NCBI GenBank assembly: GCA_964615375.1
Contig: CAZTOW010000042.1
Location: forward strand, 1 to 64,000
Direction: 5' to 3'
Source of the DNA: CAZKWG01 sp964615375
GTDB taxonomy: Bacteria; Myxococcota_A; UBA796; CAZKWG01
Length of the DNA stretch: 64,000 nt
Each line of letters begins with the position of its first letter. Position 1 is the first letter of the stretch. Positions 49,969 to 58,044 of the stretch are shown here, piece after piece. The translations under genes and the position numbers were made by a program. The notes under the pieces were generated by a model. That model made no database searches, was not told where the DNA came from, and was given only the letters and a program-made list of their open reading frames with translations.

Positions 49969-51129
49969 TCAAGCTGCCATCGCGCCGAGTCGCAGGCGCT
50001 TGACCGCCCCCCTCAAGCCCTCCACCGTCAACGGGTACATCTTGAACACAGCCCCGATGGCGCTGACCGTGGGGTGGTCCCAGAAGCGCTCCGGGTCGGG
50101 GTTCAGCCACACGCTGGAGGGGCAGCGCTGGTGCATGCGCTGGAGCCAGTCGAAGCCGCTCATCGCCCGCGTGTCGCCGTAGACGCGGGGAGATGCGCCC
50201 ATCAGCTCCCAGGTGGCCATGCTGGCGTCGCCCACGAAGAGCAGGCGGTGGTTGGGGGTCCAGCCGTCCATCACCTCCTCGATGGGGGTGCGGTCCCAGC
50301 TAGCGTAGTCGCGGTAGAGCCAGCCCGTCGGCACGTTGTGGAAGTACCAGGCCTGAAACGTCTTGAAGCCGCGGGCCAGCCGGGCGGCGTTGAAGAGCTG
50401 CTCCACCAGGCGGGTGTGGGGGTCCATGCTGCCCCCGGTGTCCATCAGCAGCACGAGGTGGACGCGGTTCTTGCGGGCGCGCTCGAAGACCAGCTCGATG
50501 TCGCCCGCGTTGTCCGCGGTGCGGCGGATCGTGTGGTCCAGGTGCAGCTCGGGCATGCCTTCCCGGGCCAGGGCCCGGAGCTCCTTGAGGCTCGCCTGCA
50601 GGTCCCGCGCCGCCAGCGTGGTGTCCGTGCGGTAGCCCGCCCAGCGCCGCTCCTCCGCCATGCGCACCGCGCCCCGCCCGCCCCCGGAGGCGTCGCCCAC
50701 CTTGATGCCGGTCTCGGCCCGCCCGCTGTTGCCGAAGGGGCTGGTGCCCCCGGTGCCCACCCAGTAATTGCCGCCGTCGTGCCGGCTCTTCTGCTCGCGG
50801 AGCCGCTTCATCAGCTCCTCGCGGAGCTGCTCGGGGCTCATGTCCACCGGCACGCGCTCCCCCTCGGGTCGCATGGCGGACTGAAGCCACTCGGCGAGCT
50901 TCTGCGAGAGGTCAGCCGGCAGCTCCACGCCGGAAAACGTCGCCTGGAAGGAGAGATCCCAGGCGTCGTACTGCGCCTCCGTCTGGCAGAGCACCGCCCG
51001 CCCGAAGCCGTAGAGCCCTTGCAGGTCCACCACGAGCCCGCGCTGCAACCCCTCCAGGAAGGCCATCCACTCGCCGAGGCCGACCTTGACCCCTTGCGCG
51101 CGCAGGTTGAACAGGAGGAGCTCGAACAT
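49969..51129 (-). CDS. VWA-domain (CoxE-like) protein
   Basis: A 386-residue protein with an N-terminal helical region (FELLLFNLRAQGVKVGLGEWMAFLEGL, typical of CoxE/VWA_CoxE proteins), a Gly-rich linker at about 118-156 and a C-terminal von Willebrand A domain. VHLVLLMDTGGSMDPHTR contains the metal-ion site (Asp230-x-Gly-Gly-Ser234), where the usual DxSxS has Gly in place of the first Ser. Together with the MoxR ATPase coded 8 nt upstream it should form a MoxR-VWA chaperone pair that activates or inserts metal into a client. The client is not evident here. Confidence 0.87.
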   Translation of the reverse strand: MFELLLFNLRAQGVKVGLGEWMAFLEGLQRGLVVDLQGLYGFGRAVLCQTEAQYDAWDLSFQATFSGVELPADLSQKLAEWLQSAMRPEGERVPVDMSPEQLREELMKRLREQKSRHDGGNYWVGTGGTSPFGNSGRAETGIKVGDASGGGRGAVRMAEERRWAGYRTDTTLAARDLQASLKELRALAREGMPELHLDHTIRRTADNAGDIELVFERARKNRVHLVLLMDTGGSMDPHTRLVEQLFNAARLARGFKTFQAWYFHNVPTGWLYRDYASWDRTPIEEVMDGWTPNHRLLFVGDASMATWELMGASPRVYGDTRAMSGFDWLQRMHQRCPSSVWLNPDPERFWDHPTVSAIGAVFKMYPLTVEGLRGAVKRLRLGAMAA

Positions 51130-51137
51130 GGGGCCTC

Positions 51138-51965
51138 CTAGGCGTAGCCACCCCGCCGCTTCGCCAGCAGCTCGAGGTCCTTCTCCTGCTTGATGAGGAT
51201 CCCCAGGAAGGGCATGCGGTTGGCGATCTCGTCCGGGCTCACGCCCGCGCGCGCCAGCACGAAGAGCCAGTCCAGCAGCTCGGACGTGGACGGCTTCTTG
51301 CGCAGGCCGTCCACCTTGCGCAGGCCGTAGAAGCGCAGGATCGCGGCCTCCACCAGCTCCTTCTCCAGGTCCGGCAGGTGGGCGGCGACGATCTGGCGCA
51401 GGCGCTCCTTGTCGGGGAAGGCGATGTAGTGGAAGACGCAGCGGCGCAGGAAGGCGTCGGGCAGCTCCTTCTCGGCGTTGGACGTGATGATCGTCACGGG
51501 CCGGTGCGTGGCCCGTATGGTCTCGTCGAGCTCGGGGACGTGGAAGGCCATCTCGTCCAGCTCGCGCAGGAGATCGTTGGGGAACTCCAGGTCCGCCTTG
51601 TCGATCTCGTCGATGAGCACGACCACCTGCTCGGCGCTGGTAAACGCCTGGCCCAGCACGCCCATCTTGATGTAGCGGCGGATGTCGCGGACGTCGCCCT
51701 CACCGAAGCGCGCGTCGTTCAGCCGCGCGACGACGTCGTAGGTGTAGAGCCCCTCCTTGGCCGTCGTCGTGGACTTGATGTGCCAGGTGTAGAACGGCTT
51801 GCCCAGCGCCTCGGCGACCGCGTGGGCCAGCATGGTCTTGCCGGTGCCGGGCTCGCCGCGCACCAGCAGGGGGCGGCGAAGCGCGATGGCGGCGTTGACG
51901 TCGGCCAGCAGGTCGGCGTCGGCGATGTAGCGCGAGGTGCCGGAGAAGCGATCGAAGGCGGCCAC
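51138..51965 (-). CDS. MoxR-type AAA+ ATPase
   Basis: A 275-residue AAA+ protein. Walker A is GEPGTGKT (37-44) and Walker B VVVLIDEIDKAD (about 114-125). Sensor-1 is in PVTIITSNAEKELPDAFLRRCVF, which also carries the arginine finger RRC, and IAFPDKERLRQIVAAHLP follows. It is the typical short MoxR (no extra domain) that pairs with CoxE-like VWA proteins. It is first of a two-gene leftward operon and divergent from the NYN gene across 167 nt that should hold both promoters. Confidence 0.93.
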   Translation of the reverse strand: MAAFDRFSGTSRYIADADLLADVNAAIALRRPLLVRGEPGTGKTMLAHAVAEALGKPFYTWHIKSTTTAKEGLYTYDVVARLNDARFGEGDVRDIRRYIKMGVLGQAFTSAEQVVVLIDEIDKADLEFPNDLLRELDEMAFHVPELDETIRATHRPVTIITSNAEKELPDAFLRRCVFHYIAFPDKERLRQIVAAHLPDLEKELVEAAILRFYGLRKVDGLRKKPSTSELLDWLFVLARAGVSPDEIANRMPFLGILIKQEKDLELLAKRRGGYA

Positions 51966-52132
51966 GGGTGCTCCTGAGGGCGAGAACGTAGCGCGGGGCT
52001 CGCCCGGCCGCCCGCCTTGCAGGGCAGGTGCTCGGGCCCCCGAAGCTCCGCCTCCTTGTTTTCCTCGCGCTGAGCGGCTATGCCTGCACGTTCTCTTTCC
52101 TGCCTCCTGCCCTCCCCCGCCCGGTGCCCTCC

Positions 52133-54106
52133 ATGGAACACAATCTCTGCGTACTGATTGACTTCGAGAACATCGCCGCGGGCGCAGAGAAGGAGGGACT
52201 GGGGCGCTTCAAGCTGGAGCTGGTGCTGCGGCGGCTCAAGGACAAGGGCCGCATCCTCTCCGCGCGCGCCTACGGGGACTGGGGCCGCTTCGCCAAGTTC
52301 AAGCAGGATCTCCTGCGGCTGGGCATCTCGCTGATGGAGCTGACCAGCTTCCGCGGCCAGGAGAAGAACCGCGCCGACATCGCCCTGGTCGTGGACGCGA
52401 TGGAGCTGGCCTACACCCGGCCGCACCTGGACACCTTTGTGGTGCTCTCGGGCGACAGCGACTTCACGCCGCTGATCATGCGGCTGAAGGAGCTGAACAA
52501 GCGCGTGCTGGGCGTAGGCACGCGCCGCAGCACGAGCGCCCTGCTGAAGGACGCCTGCGACGAGTTCATCTTCTACGACACGCTGGTCAAGGAGCAGAGC
52601 GAGATCTACCCCATGGCCCGGCGCGAGCCCGAGCCGCGCGAGCTGCCCGAGGAGGACGACGAGACCTCCGACGCCGAGGAGGCGGTCAGCTCCCTGTCCA
52701 AGGAGGAGGCCTTCGCGCTCATCGTCGAGACGCTGAAGGGCCTGCAGCACGACACGCCCGGAGCCATCTCCGCGGGCCTGGTCAAGGCCAGCCTGATCCG
52801 CAAGGAGCCGGCCTTCAACGAGACGGAGTACGGGTACAGCAACTTCACCCGCATGCTGGAGGCGGCGCAGCAGCGCGGCCTGCTGTCCCTGCACCGCGAC
52901 GAGCGCGCGGGCGGCGTGCGCGTGGAGATCGTGAGCGAGGGCGCCGCCCCGCCGCCTCCCCCGCCGGAGCCGGTCGAGGAGGAGGAGGCCGATCTCCCTG
53001 GCCTCAGCGGTGAGGCCGCCCGCCTGCGCCAGGTGCTGGCCGAGGCCGGCGTGGACCCCCTCCCCCGCGTCTACCGCCACACCGTGGTCTACGAGTTCGC
53101 CGACCACGTCCAGAGCCGGATGGCGCAGAAGAAGCGCAACACCCTGCTCTACACGGTGGGCGACATCGCCCGCCGCTGCCGCGACACCGTCCCCACGGTC
53201 CCGCCGCGCCACGTCCGCAGCGTGATCCAGGGGCTGGCCCAGGCCGGCGAGCTGCTGCACCCGGACGGCAAGCCCGCGCGCAACCCCACGGCCCCCTTCG
53301 TGATCCGCAAGGACGGCGACGGACTGCTGCTCTCGCTCTCCAGCTTCTACCTGCGCGCCCTGCTGGAGAAGGGGGAGAAGCTGGACAACTCGCTGGCGCT
53401 CTCCCAGCTCCTCTACGGGGATGACGATCACACCACGGTCATCGAGGAGATGCTGGCCTGGCTCGTCCACGAGCAGGCCCACGAGGCCGTGCCCCCGCCC
53501 GAGGTCCGCGAGGTCCGCGAGGTCCGCGAGGTCCGTGAGCCCCGCGAGCCCCGTGAGGAGCGCGGCGGGCGACGCGACGAGCGAGACGGCCGGGGCCGGG
53601 ACGACCGCAACAACCGCCGCGACGACCGCGACGGCCGGGCCCGCGACGGCCGGGGCCGGGACGAGCGCCGCGACGGCCGGGGCCGGGACGACCGCAACAA
53701 CCGCCGCGACGACCGGGAGCGCCGGGAGCGCCGCTCGGACGCCAACCCCTTCGGGACGGACCCCGCCGCCGAGGCGCCCTCCCAGGAGTTCGTCCCCGCC
53801 TCTGCCCCCATCTTCGCGCCCCCGTCCGAGCCGGCCCCGGAGCCGCGGCCCGAGCCCGCCGCGCCCCCCGAGGTCGAGGCGGGGCCCACCCCCATCGCCC
53901 CCGCCGAGTCCGCCCCGACGCTGCCGGAGCCAGGCAACGAGGGCGTGGTCCCGAAGAGCCGGCGCCCTCGCCGCAAGCCCGAGGGTGAGGCCGAGGCCCT
54001 CCCGCCCGCCGCGGACGAGACCGCCAGCGCTGAGCCCGCCGAGCGCCCCAGCCGCCGGCGCCGCAAGCCCAGGACGGACGAGCCCGCGGGCGGCGCCGAG
54101 GGCTGA
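52133..54106 (+). CDS. NYN-domain (LabA-like) protein with OST-HTH/LOTUS and Arg-rich tail
   Basis: A 657-residue protein. The NYN/PIN-like nuclease domain is at residues 5-150: LCVLIDFENI (Asp10), NRADIALVVDAMELA (Asp82, Asp88) and VVLSGDSDFTPLI (Asp108, Asp110), the full acidic set. An OST-HTH/LOTUS RNA-binding domain follows at about 185-265 (AFALIVETLKGLQHD to YSNFTRMLEAAQQRGLLSL). A second conserved helical region at about 290-450 is unassigned. Next come a low-complexity (EVR/EPR)n and RDGRGRDDRNNRRDDR-type tail at about 457-540, then a Pro/Glu linker and a basic end. The combination suggests RNA binding and cleavage. The ATG at 52133 begins directly with the domain; an upstream in-frame ATG at 52028 is not favoured. 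Confidence 0.85.
   Translation: MEHNLCVLIDFENIAAGAEKEGLGRFKLELVLRRLKDKGRILSARAYGDWGRFAKFKQDLLRLGISLMELTSFRGQEKNRADIALVVDAMELAYTRPHLDTFVVLSGDSDFTPLIMRLKELNKRVLGVGTRRSTSALLKDACDEFIFYDTLVKEQSEIYPMARREPEPRELPEEDDETSDAEEAVSSLSKEEAFALIVETLKGLQHDTPGAISAGLVKASLIRKEPAFNETEYGYSNFTRMLEAAQQRGLLSLHRDERAGGVRVEIVSEGAAPPPPPPEPVEEEEADLPGLSGEAARLRQVLAEAGVDPLPRVYRHTVVYEFADHVQSRMAQKKRNTLLYTVGDIARRCRDTVPTVPPRHVRSVIQGLAQAGELLHPDGKPARNPTAPFVIRKDGDGLLLSLSSFYLRALLEKGEKLDNSLALSQLLYGDDDHTTVIEEMLAWLVHEQAHEAVPPPEVREVREVREVREPREPREERGGRRDERDGRGRDDRNNRRDDRDGRARDGRGRDERRDGRGRDDRNNRRDDRERRERRSDANPFGTDPAAEAPSQEFVPASAPIFAPPSEPAPEPRPEPAAPPEVEAGPTPIAPAESAPTLPEPGNEGVVPKSRRPRRKPEGEAEALPPAADETASAEPAERPSRRRRKPRTDEPAGGAEG
53501..53717 (+). 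repeat. Coding repeats in the NYN-LOTUS gene
   Basis: Four 9-bp units (GAGGTCCGC, last one GAGGTCCGT) from 53501, then two GAGCCCCG(C/T) units, encode EVR and EPR. Farther on, a block of about 44 bp recurs at about 53585 and 53672, 87 bp apart, encoding DGRGRDDRNNRRDDR-like runs. Slippage here would change tail length in frame. Confidence 0.7.
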
Positions 54107-54154
54107 TCGCGCCTCGAAGTTGACACCTGACGTGGAACGAGCGACGCTGCAGGC

Positions 54155-54532
54155 GTGATCCGCCGAAGTCTGCCGGCTCGCGTCGCCCTGCTCCTGGCCA
54201 TGCTGGCCTGGATGCTGGGCTCTGTCGGCGCCTTCGCGCACGTGCTGAAGGTGCGGCACGCCGTCTGCGCGGACCACGGGCAGCTCATCGAGCTCGGCGA
54301 GTCACAGCCCGACGGGCTCGCTCGCGGGCCGGAGCTCCTGGCGCCCTCCTCGGACGAGCACGACCACGGGTGCGCGCTCATCGTGCACGCGGCCTGCGAG
54401 GGCGACCCGCTCGGCGCGGAGATCGTGGCGCTCGCGCCGACCCTGAGCCCGGAGGAGGCGCCCCCGTGGGTCCCTCCGACGATGGCGCCGCTGGCCAACG
54501 CGCCCAAGACCTCTCCGCCGCTCTGCTCCTGA
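54155..54532 (+). CDS. Small exported protein leading the metal-uptake operon
   Basis: A 125-residue protein with a signal peptide (VALLLAMLAWMLGSVGAFAH), starting at GTG. The mature part has several His and Cys (HVLKVRHAVCADHGQL, DEHDHGCALIVHAACEGD) able to bind metal, and a Pro-rich end. A TTGACA hexamer at 54120-54125 could be a -35 element, although no good -10 is visible. It precedes the outer-membrane, periplasmic and permease genes of a zinc-type uptake system and may be a metallochaperone. No family assigned. Confidence 0.65.
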   Translation: MIRRSLPARVALLLAMLAWMLGSVGAFAHVLKVRHAVCADHGQLIELGESQPDGLARGPELLAPSSDEHDHGCALIVHAACEGDPLGAEIVALAPTLSPEEAPPWVPPTMAPLANAPKTSPPLCS

Positions 54533-54598
54533 TCCTGGAATCGAGCTCGCGTGGGCAATGCCCGCGTGTGTCCTCTTTCTTGTGAACTGGAGTCAAAA

Positions 54599-55795
54599 AT
54601 GCTCATTCACCTCCTGGCGGGGTGGGTGGGAGCGGCCCACGCGCAGAGCGCGGAGGAGCCGGCTCCCGCCCCTTCGTCGGACACCCCTGCCGCTCCTGAG
54701 GCGCCGCCCGCGCCGCCCGCGGAGCCGCCGCCGGATCTCTCGGATCTCGACGACTTCCTGGCCAACGCGGCGCCGCCCCCGCCCCCGCCGGCCACCGTCC
54801 CCAGCAACGCCTTCAACCCGCGGATGACCGCCTTCGGAGACGTCTTCGCCACGCTCGGGCTCGACGAGCACGGCGTGATGCCGGGCTCCACCCTCTGGCT
54901 CCGCAGCCTGGAGCTGGACATCCGCGCCGACGTGGACCCCTTCGCCAAGGCGGTGGCCGTGCTCGCGCTCCACCAGGAGCCTCCGGCCCTCGAGGGGCAC
55001 GCCCACGAGGAGGAGGAGGCCGCCGCGGAGGAGGTCGCGGAGGAGGAGCACGGCCACGACGCCTTCGTCGTGGCGCCCGAGGAGGTCTACATCGACCTCG
55101 TGGCCCTGCCCGCGGGGCTCTCGGCCCGGATCGGGCAGTTCCGTCAGCCCTTCGGCGTGACGAACCGCGCCCACCCGCACGACTGGCCCTGGCCGGGCAC
55201 GCCGCTGCCGATGGAGGAGGTGCTGGGCGAGGAGGGGCTGGCTGACGTCGGCCTCACCGCGGAGTGGCGGGTGCCCAACCCCTGGCAGAAGGGGCTCACC
55301 CTCACGGCGGGGGCGCTCTCGGGTACGCCGCTGGACCCGGAGGGCGAGACGGCCATCCCCGCCTGGATCGGCCGCGCCGAGTACTTCGATCACTGGGGCC
55401 CCGTCGAGCTCGGGCTGGGCGCCAGCGCGTATGGGCTCCAGCAGAGCCGCCTTCAGGGCGCGGACCTCATGCTGCGCTGGCGCAAGAGCTCCTGGAGGAG
55501 CGTGGTCCTGCTGGGCGAGGCCTTCCAGGCGGTGGAGGCCGGCGAGGCGGGCGATCTGGGGTGGACGGCCTCGCTTCAGCTCCAGCCCACGCGGCCGCTC
55601 TACTGGGGTCTGCGTGTTGATGGGATGGGAGACCAGCTCCGCTTCGGCACCTGGCTCTCCGGCTACACCTCCGAATTCCTGCGCCTCCGGGGGGGGGTGC
55701 TCACCGACCAGGACCTCGCCGAGACCCAGGTCGATCTCCAGCTCACATTCGTCTGGGGCTCCCATCCGGTGGAGCCGTACTGGGTGAACCGATGA
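54599..55795 (+). CDS. Zinc-type outer-membrane porin-like protein
   Basis: A 398-residue protein. The ATG at 54599 follows GGAG by 7 nt and gives a signal ending AAHAQ; 16 upstream in-frame codons are excluded. A Pro/Ala-rich linker (20-66) is followed by a barrel: FNPRMTAFGDVFATLG, LELDIRADVDPFAKAVAVLAL, EVYIDLVALPAGLSARIGQFRQPFGVTNRAHPHDWPW in pieces. The spacing fits porin-like proteins found beside Zn ABC transporters. A His/Glu loop (HAHEEEEAAAEEVAEEEHGHD, residues about 134-154) is a likely zinc-capture site. The 3' end overlaps the binding-protein gene by 4 nt (ATGA). Probably carries metal across the outer membrane. Confidence 0.75.
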   Translation: MLIHLLAGWVGAAHAQSAEEPAPAPSSDTPAAPEAPPAPPAEPPPDLSDLDDFLANAAPPPPPPATVPSNAFNPRMTAFGDVFATLGLDEHGVMPGSTLWLRSLELDIRADVDPFAKAVAVLALHQEPPALEGHAHEEEEAAAEEVAEEEHGHDAFVVAPEEVYIDLVALPAGLSARIGQFRQPFGVTNRAHPHDWPWPGTPLPMEEVLGEEGLADVGLTAEWRVPNPWQKGLTLTAGALSGTPLDPEGETAIPAWIGRAEYFDHWGPVELGLGASAYGLQQSRLQGADLMLRWRKSSWRSVVLLGEAFQAVEAGEAGDLGWTASLQLQPTRPLYWGLRVDGMGDQLRFGTWLSGYTSEFLRLRGGVLTDQDLAETQVDLQLTFVWGSHPVEPYWVNR

Positions 55796-56772
55796 AGCGC
55801 CTGATCCTGGCCCTCGCGGCCCTGCTCGTCTCTCTCCCCGCGCACGCGCTCGGGGTCGTGTGCACGCTGCCCTGGCTCGGCGACATCACCCGGCGCCTCG
55901 CGCCCTCGGCCGAGATCACGGTCCTGGCGCGCGGCACGGAGGACCCACATTACCTCTCGCCCACGCCCGCCCTGATGGCGAAGGTCCAGCAGGCCGACCT
56001 CTACATCGAGAACGGCCTGTCGCTGGAGCTCTGGTCCGAGCGCGTGCTGGACGGCGCGGGCAACCCGAAGATCCGGCCCGGACAGCCCGGCTACGTGCGG
56101 GCCAGCGACAACGTGCCCCGGCTGGAGGTGCCCACGGACATCACGCGGGCCAAGGGCGACCTGCACCCCGACGGCAACCCCCACATCTGGACCGACCCCC
56201 TGAACGCCATCATCGCGGCCGACAACATCGCCGCGGGGCTGGGTCGGGTGGACCCCGCGCACGCCGCCGAGTACAAGCAGCGGGCCGCGGCCTTCCACGC
56301 CGAGATCGACAAGCGCCTCTTCGGCGCGGACCTGGTCGGCTTCATGGGCGCGGAGAGCCTGGAGAAGCTGGCGCGGGCCGGAAAGCTCCGGGAGTACCTG
56401 AAGAGCAAGGGTCTGGAGGGCCGGCTGGGGGGCTGGATGGCGGCGGCGACGCCGGGCACCTGCGTGGTCTTCTACCACCAGAGCTGGGCCTACTTCGTGG
56501 CCCGCTTCGGGACGACCGTGGGCGGCTACGTGGAGGACCGACCGGGGGTCGCGCCCTCGGCGGCCCACAAGGACCAGCTCGCCGCGGCCATGAAGGCGCA
56601 GAGCTGCAAGATCATCGGCCACACGAGCTACTACGACGACCGCATCTCCCGGGCCCTGGCCAGCTCCACCGGGGCGCGCCTGGCGGTGATCCCGGGCGAC
56701 GTGGGCGGCGTCCCAGGCACCGAGGACTACTTCAAGTTCATGGACACCCTGGTTCGTGAGCTCGGGAGATGA
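55792..56772 (+). CDS. znuA: Metal ABC transporter substrate-binding protein (ZnuA/TroA-like)
   Basis: A 326-residue cluster A-I binding protein. Signal peptide (LILALAALLVSLPAHA). Metal ligands: His53 in TEDPHYLSPTP, His131 in GNPHIWTDP, His229 in VFYHQSWAYF, with a fourth ligand (Asp/His) in GHTSYYDDR near 277-283. DLHPDGNPHIW fits TroA-like proteins. The loop is not His-rich, unlike E. coli ZnuA. It delivers Zn(II) or Mn(II) to the permease coded next, with which it overlaps by 4 nt (ATGA). The assignment to zinc rests partly on neighbouring His-rich proteins. Confidence 0.9.
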   Translation: MKRLILALAALLVSLPAHALGVVCTLPWLGDITRRLAPSAEITVLARGTEDPHYLSPTPALMAKVQQADLYIENGLSLELWSERVLDGAGNPKIRPGQPGYVRASDNVPRLEVPTDITRAKGDLHPDGNPHIWTDPLNAIIAADNIAAGLGRVDPAHAAEYKQRAAAFHAEIDKRLFGADLVGFMGAESLEKLARAGKLREYLKSKGLEGRLGGWMAAATPGTCVVFYHQSWAYFVARFGTTVGGYVEDRPGVAPSAAHKDQLAAAMKAQSCKIIGHTSYYDDRISRALASSTGARLAVIPGDVGGVPGTEDYFKFMDTLVRELGR

Positions 56773-58028
56773 CCGATCTCACCTGGATGGTGGCGCCCGT
56801 CGTCGCCTGCCTGCTCGCGATGAGCGCGCTCGGCTGGTTTGGCCTGCACGTGCTCCAGCGCGGGATCATCTTCGTCGATCTCGCGCTGGCGCAGTTCGCG
56901 GCGCTCGGCACCACCTACGCCGTCTTCCTGGGCCACGACCCGGACGATCCAATCGCGCTCATGATGTCGCTCGCGTTCACCGCGCTGGGGGCCGTGCTCT
57001 TCGCCGTCATCCGGCGCTTCGAGGAGCGGGTCCCCCAGGAGTCGCTCATCGGCATCGGCTACGCCGTCAGCGCGGCCCTGGGCGTCCTGCTCATCGAGCT
57101 GGCCAGCGACCCCCACGGGGCGGAGAAGATCCAGCACCTGCTGGTGGGCAACGTCGTCTGGGTGCAGTGGTCGGAGATCGGCGTGGCCGCGGTCGCCATC
57201 GGCGGCGCGGCAGTGGTCCACGCCCTGTTCGGGCGCCGCTTCCTGGCCATCAGCTTCGACCCGGAGGGCGCCCAGGCCCGCGGGGTGCAGGTCGCCGCCT
57301 GGGACCTGCTCTTCTACCTGAGCTTCGGCGTGGTGCTGACGGCCATCGTGAGCATCGTGGGCGTGCTGCTGGTCTTCTCCTTCCTGGTCATCCCCGCGGT
57401 CGTGGCGCGGCTGTTCACCGAGGGCGTCGGGCGGCGCCTGGCGGTGGCCTACGGGATCGGGTTCTTCGCCAGCGTGGCCGGCGTCTCGGTGAGCTACGAG
57501 CACTCCACGGGGCCCATCGTCGTAGCCATCCTGGGCGCGACCCTGGTGCTCTCGCTCCTGTGGGTGAGCGTCCGCCAGTCGGCCAGCCCGGGGCGGCAGA
57601 TCGGCGTGATCGCGGCCAGCCTCGCGCTCATCGCGGGGGTCCTCTGGGGCTTCTCCCGCTTCCCCGCCGAGCATGGCCACGCGGACGAGCACGCCGAGGA
57701 GCACGAGGCCCTGCACGCGGAGGAGGCCGCGGCGACCCCGGAGACGCCCGAGGCCGCCCCCGCCGACCCCCTGGAGCTGCTGGGCGCCGCGGTGACCCAG
57801 GCGAAGCAGGGCGACCCGGCGGGCCTGGTCGCGATGGCCGAGCTGGTGCGCACGGCCCCGCCCTTCATCCGCATGGAGGCCCACGATCGGCTGGCGAAGA
57901 TCGCCGGCGCCGGGGCACCCGCCTACGACCCGCTGGCCAGCACGGACGACCAGGGCCTGTGGGCCGCCTGGGCGAAGAGCCCGCCCGAGGGCTGGCAGGA
58001 GCTGGCGAAGACGCTCGAGGCGCCCTGA
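56769..58028 (+). CDS. znuB: Metal ABC transporter permease (ZnuB-like) with His-rich C-terminal extension
   Basis: A 419-residue protein. Residues 1-295 form the usual ABC-3 permease with eight to nine membrane helices (FVDLALAQFAALG, HLLVGNVVW, VVLTAIVSIVGVLLVFSFLVIPAVVARLF). The typical length is about 260-290. An unusual extension of about 120 residues begins with EHGHADEHAEEHEALH (five His, about 301-316). It continues with an acidic/Ala linker and a small helical domain (LVRTAPPFIRMEAHDRLAKI). No ATPase gene follows: the next gene, 16 nt away, is on the other strand. The cognate ZnuC must be elsewhere. Confidence 0.9.
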   Translation: MTDLTWMVAPVVACLLAMSALGWFGLHVLQRGIIFVDLALAQFAALGTTYAVFLGHDPDDPIALMMSLAFTALGAVLFAVIRRFEERVPQESLIGIGYAVSAALGVLLIELASDPHGAEKIQHLLVGNVVWVQWSEIGVAAVAIGGAAVVHALFGRRFLAISFDPEGAQARGVQVAAWDLLFYLSFGVVLTAIVSIVGVLLVFSFLVIPAVVARLFTEGVGRRLAVAYGIGFFASVAGVSVSYEHSTGPIVVAILGATLVLSLLWVSVRQSASPGRQIGVIAASLALIAGVLWGFSRFPAEHGHADEHAEEHEALHAEEAAATPETPEAAPADPLELLGAAVTQAKQGDPAGLVAMAELVRTAPPFIRMEAHDRLAKIAGAGAPAYDPLASTDDQGLWAAWAKSPPEGWQELAKTLEAP

Positions 58029-58044
58029 CCGGGCTCAGCCAGGC

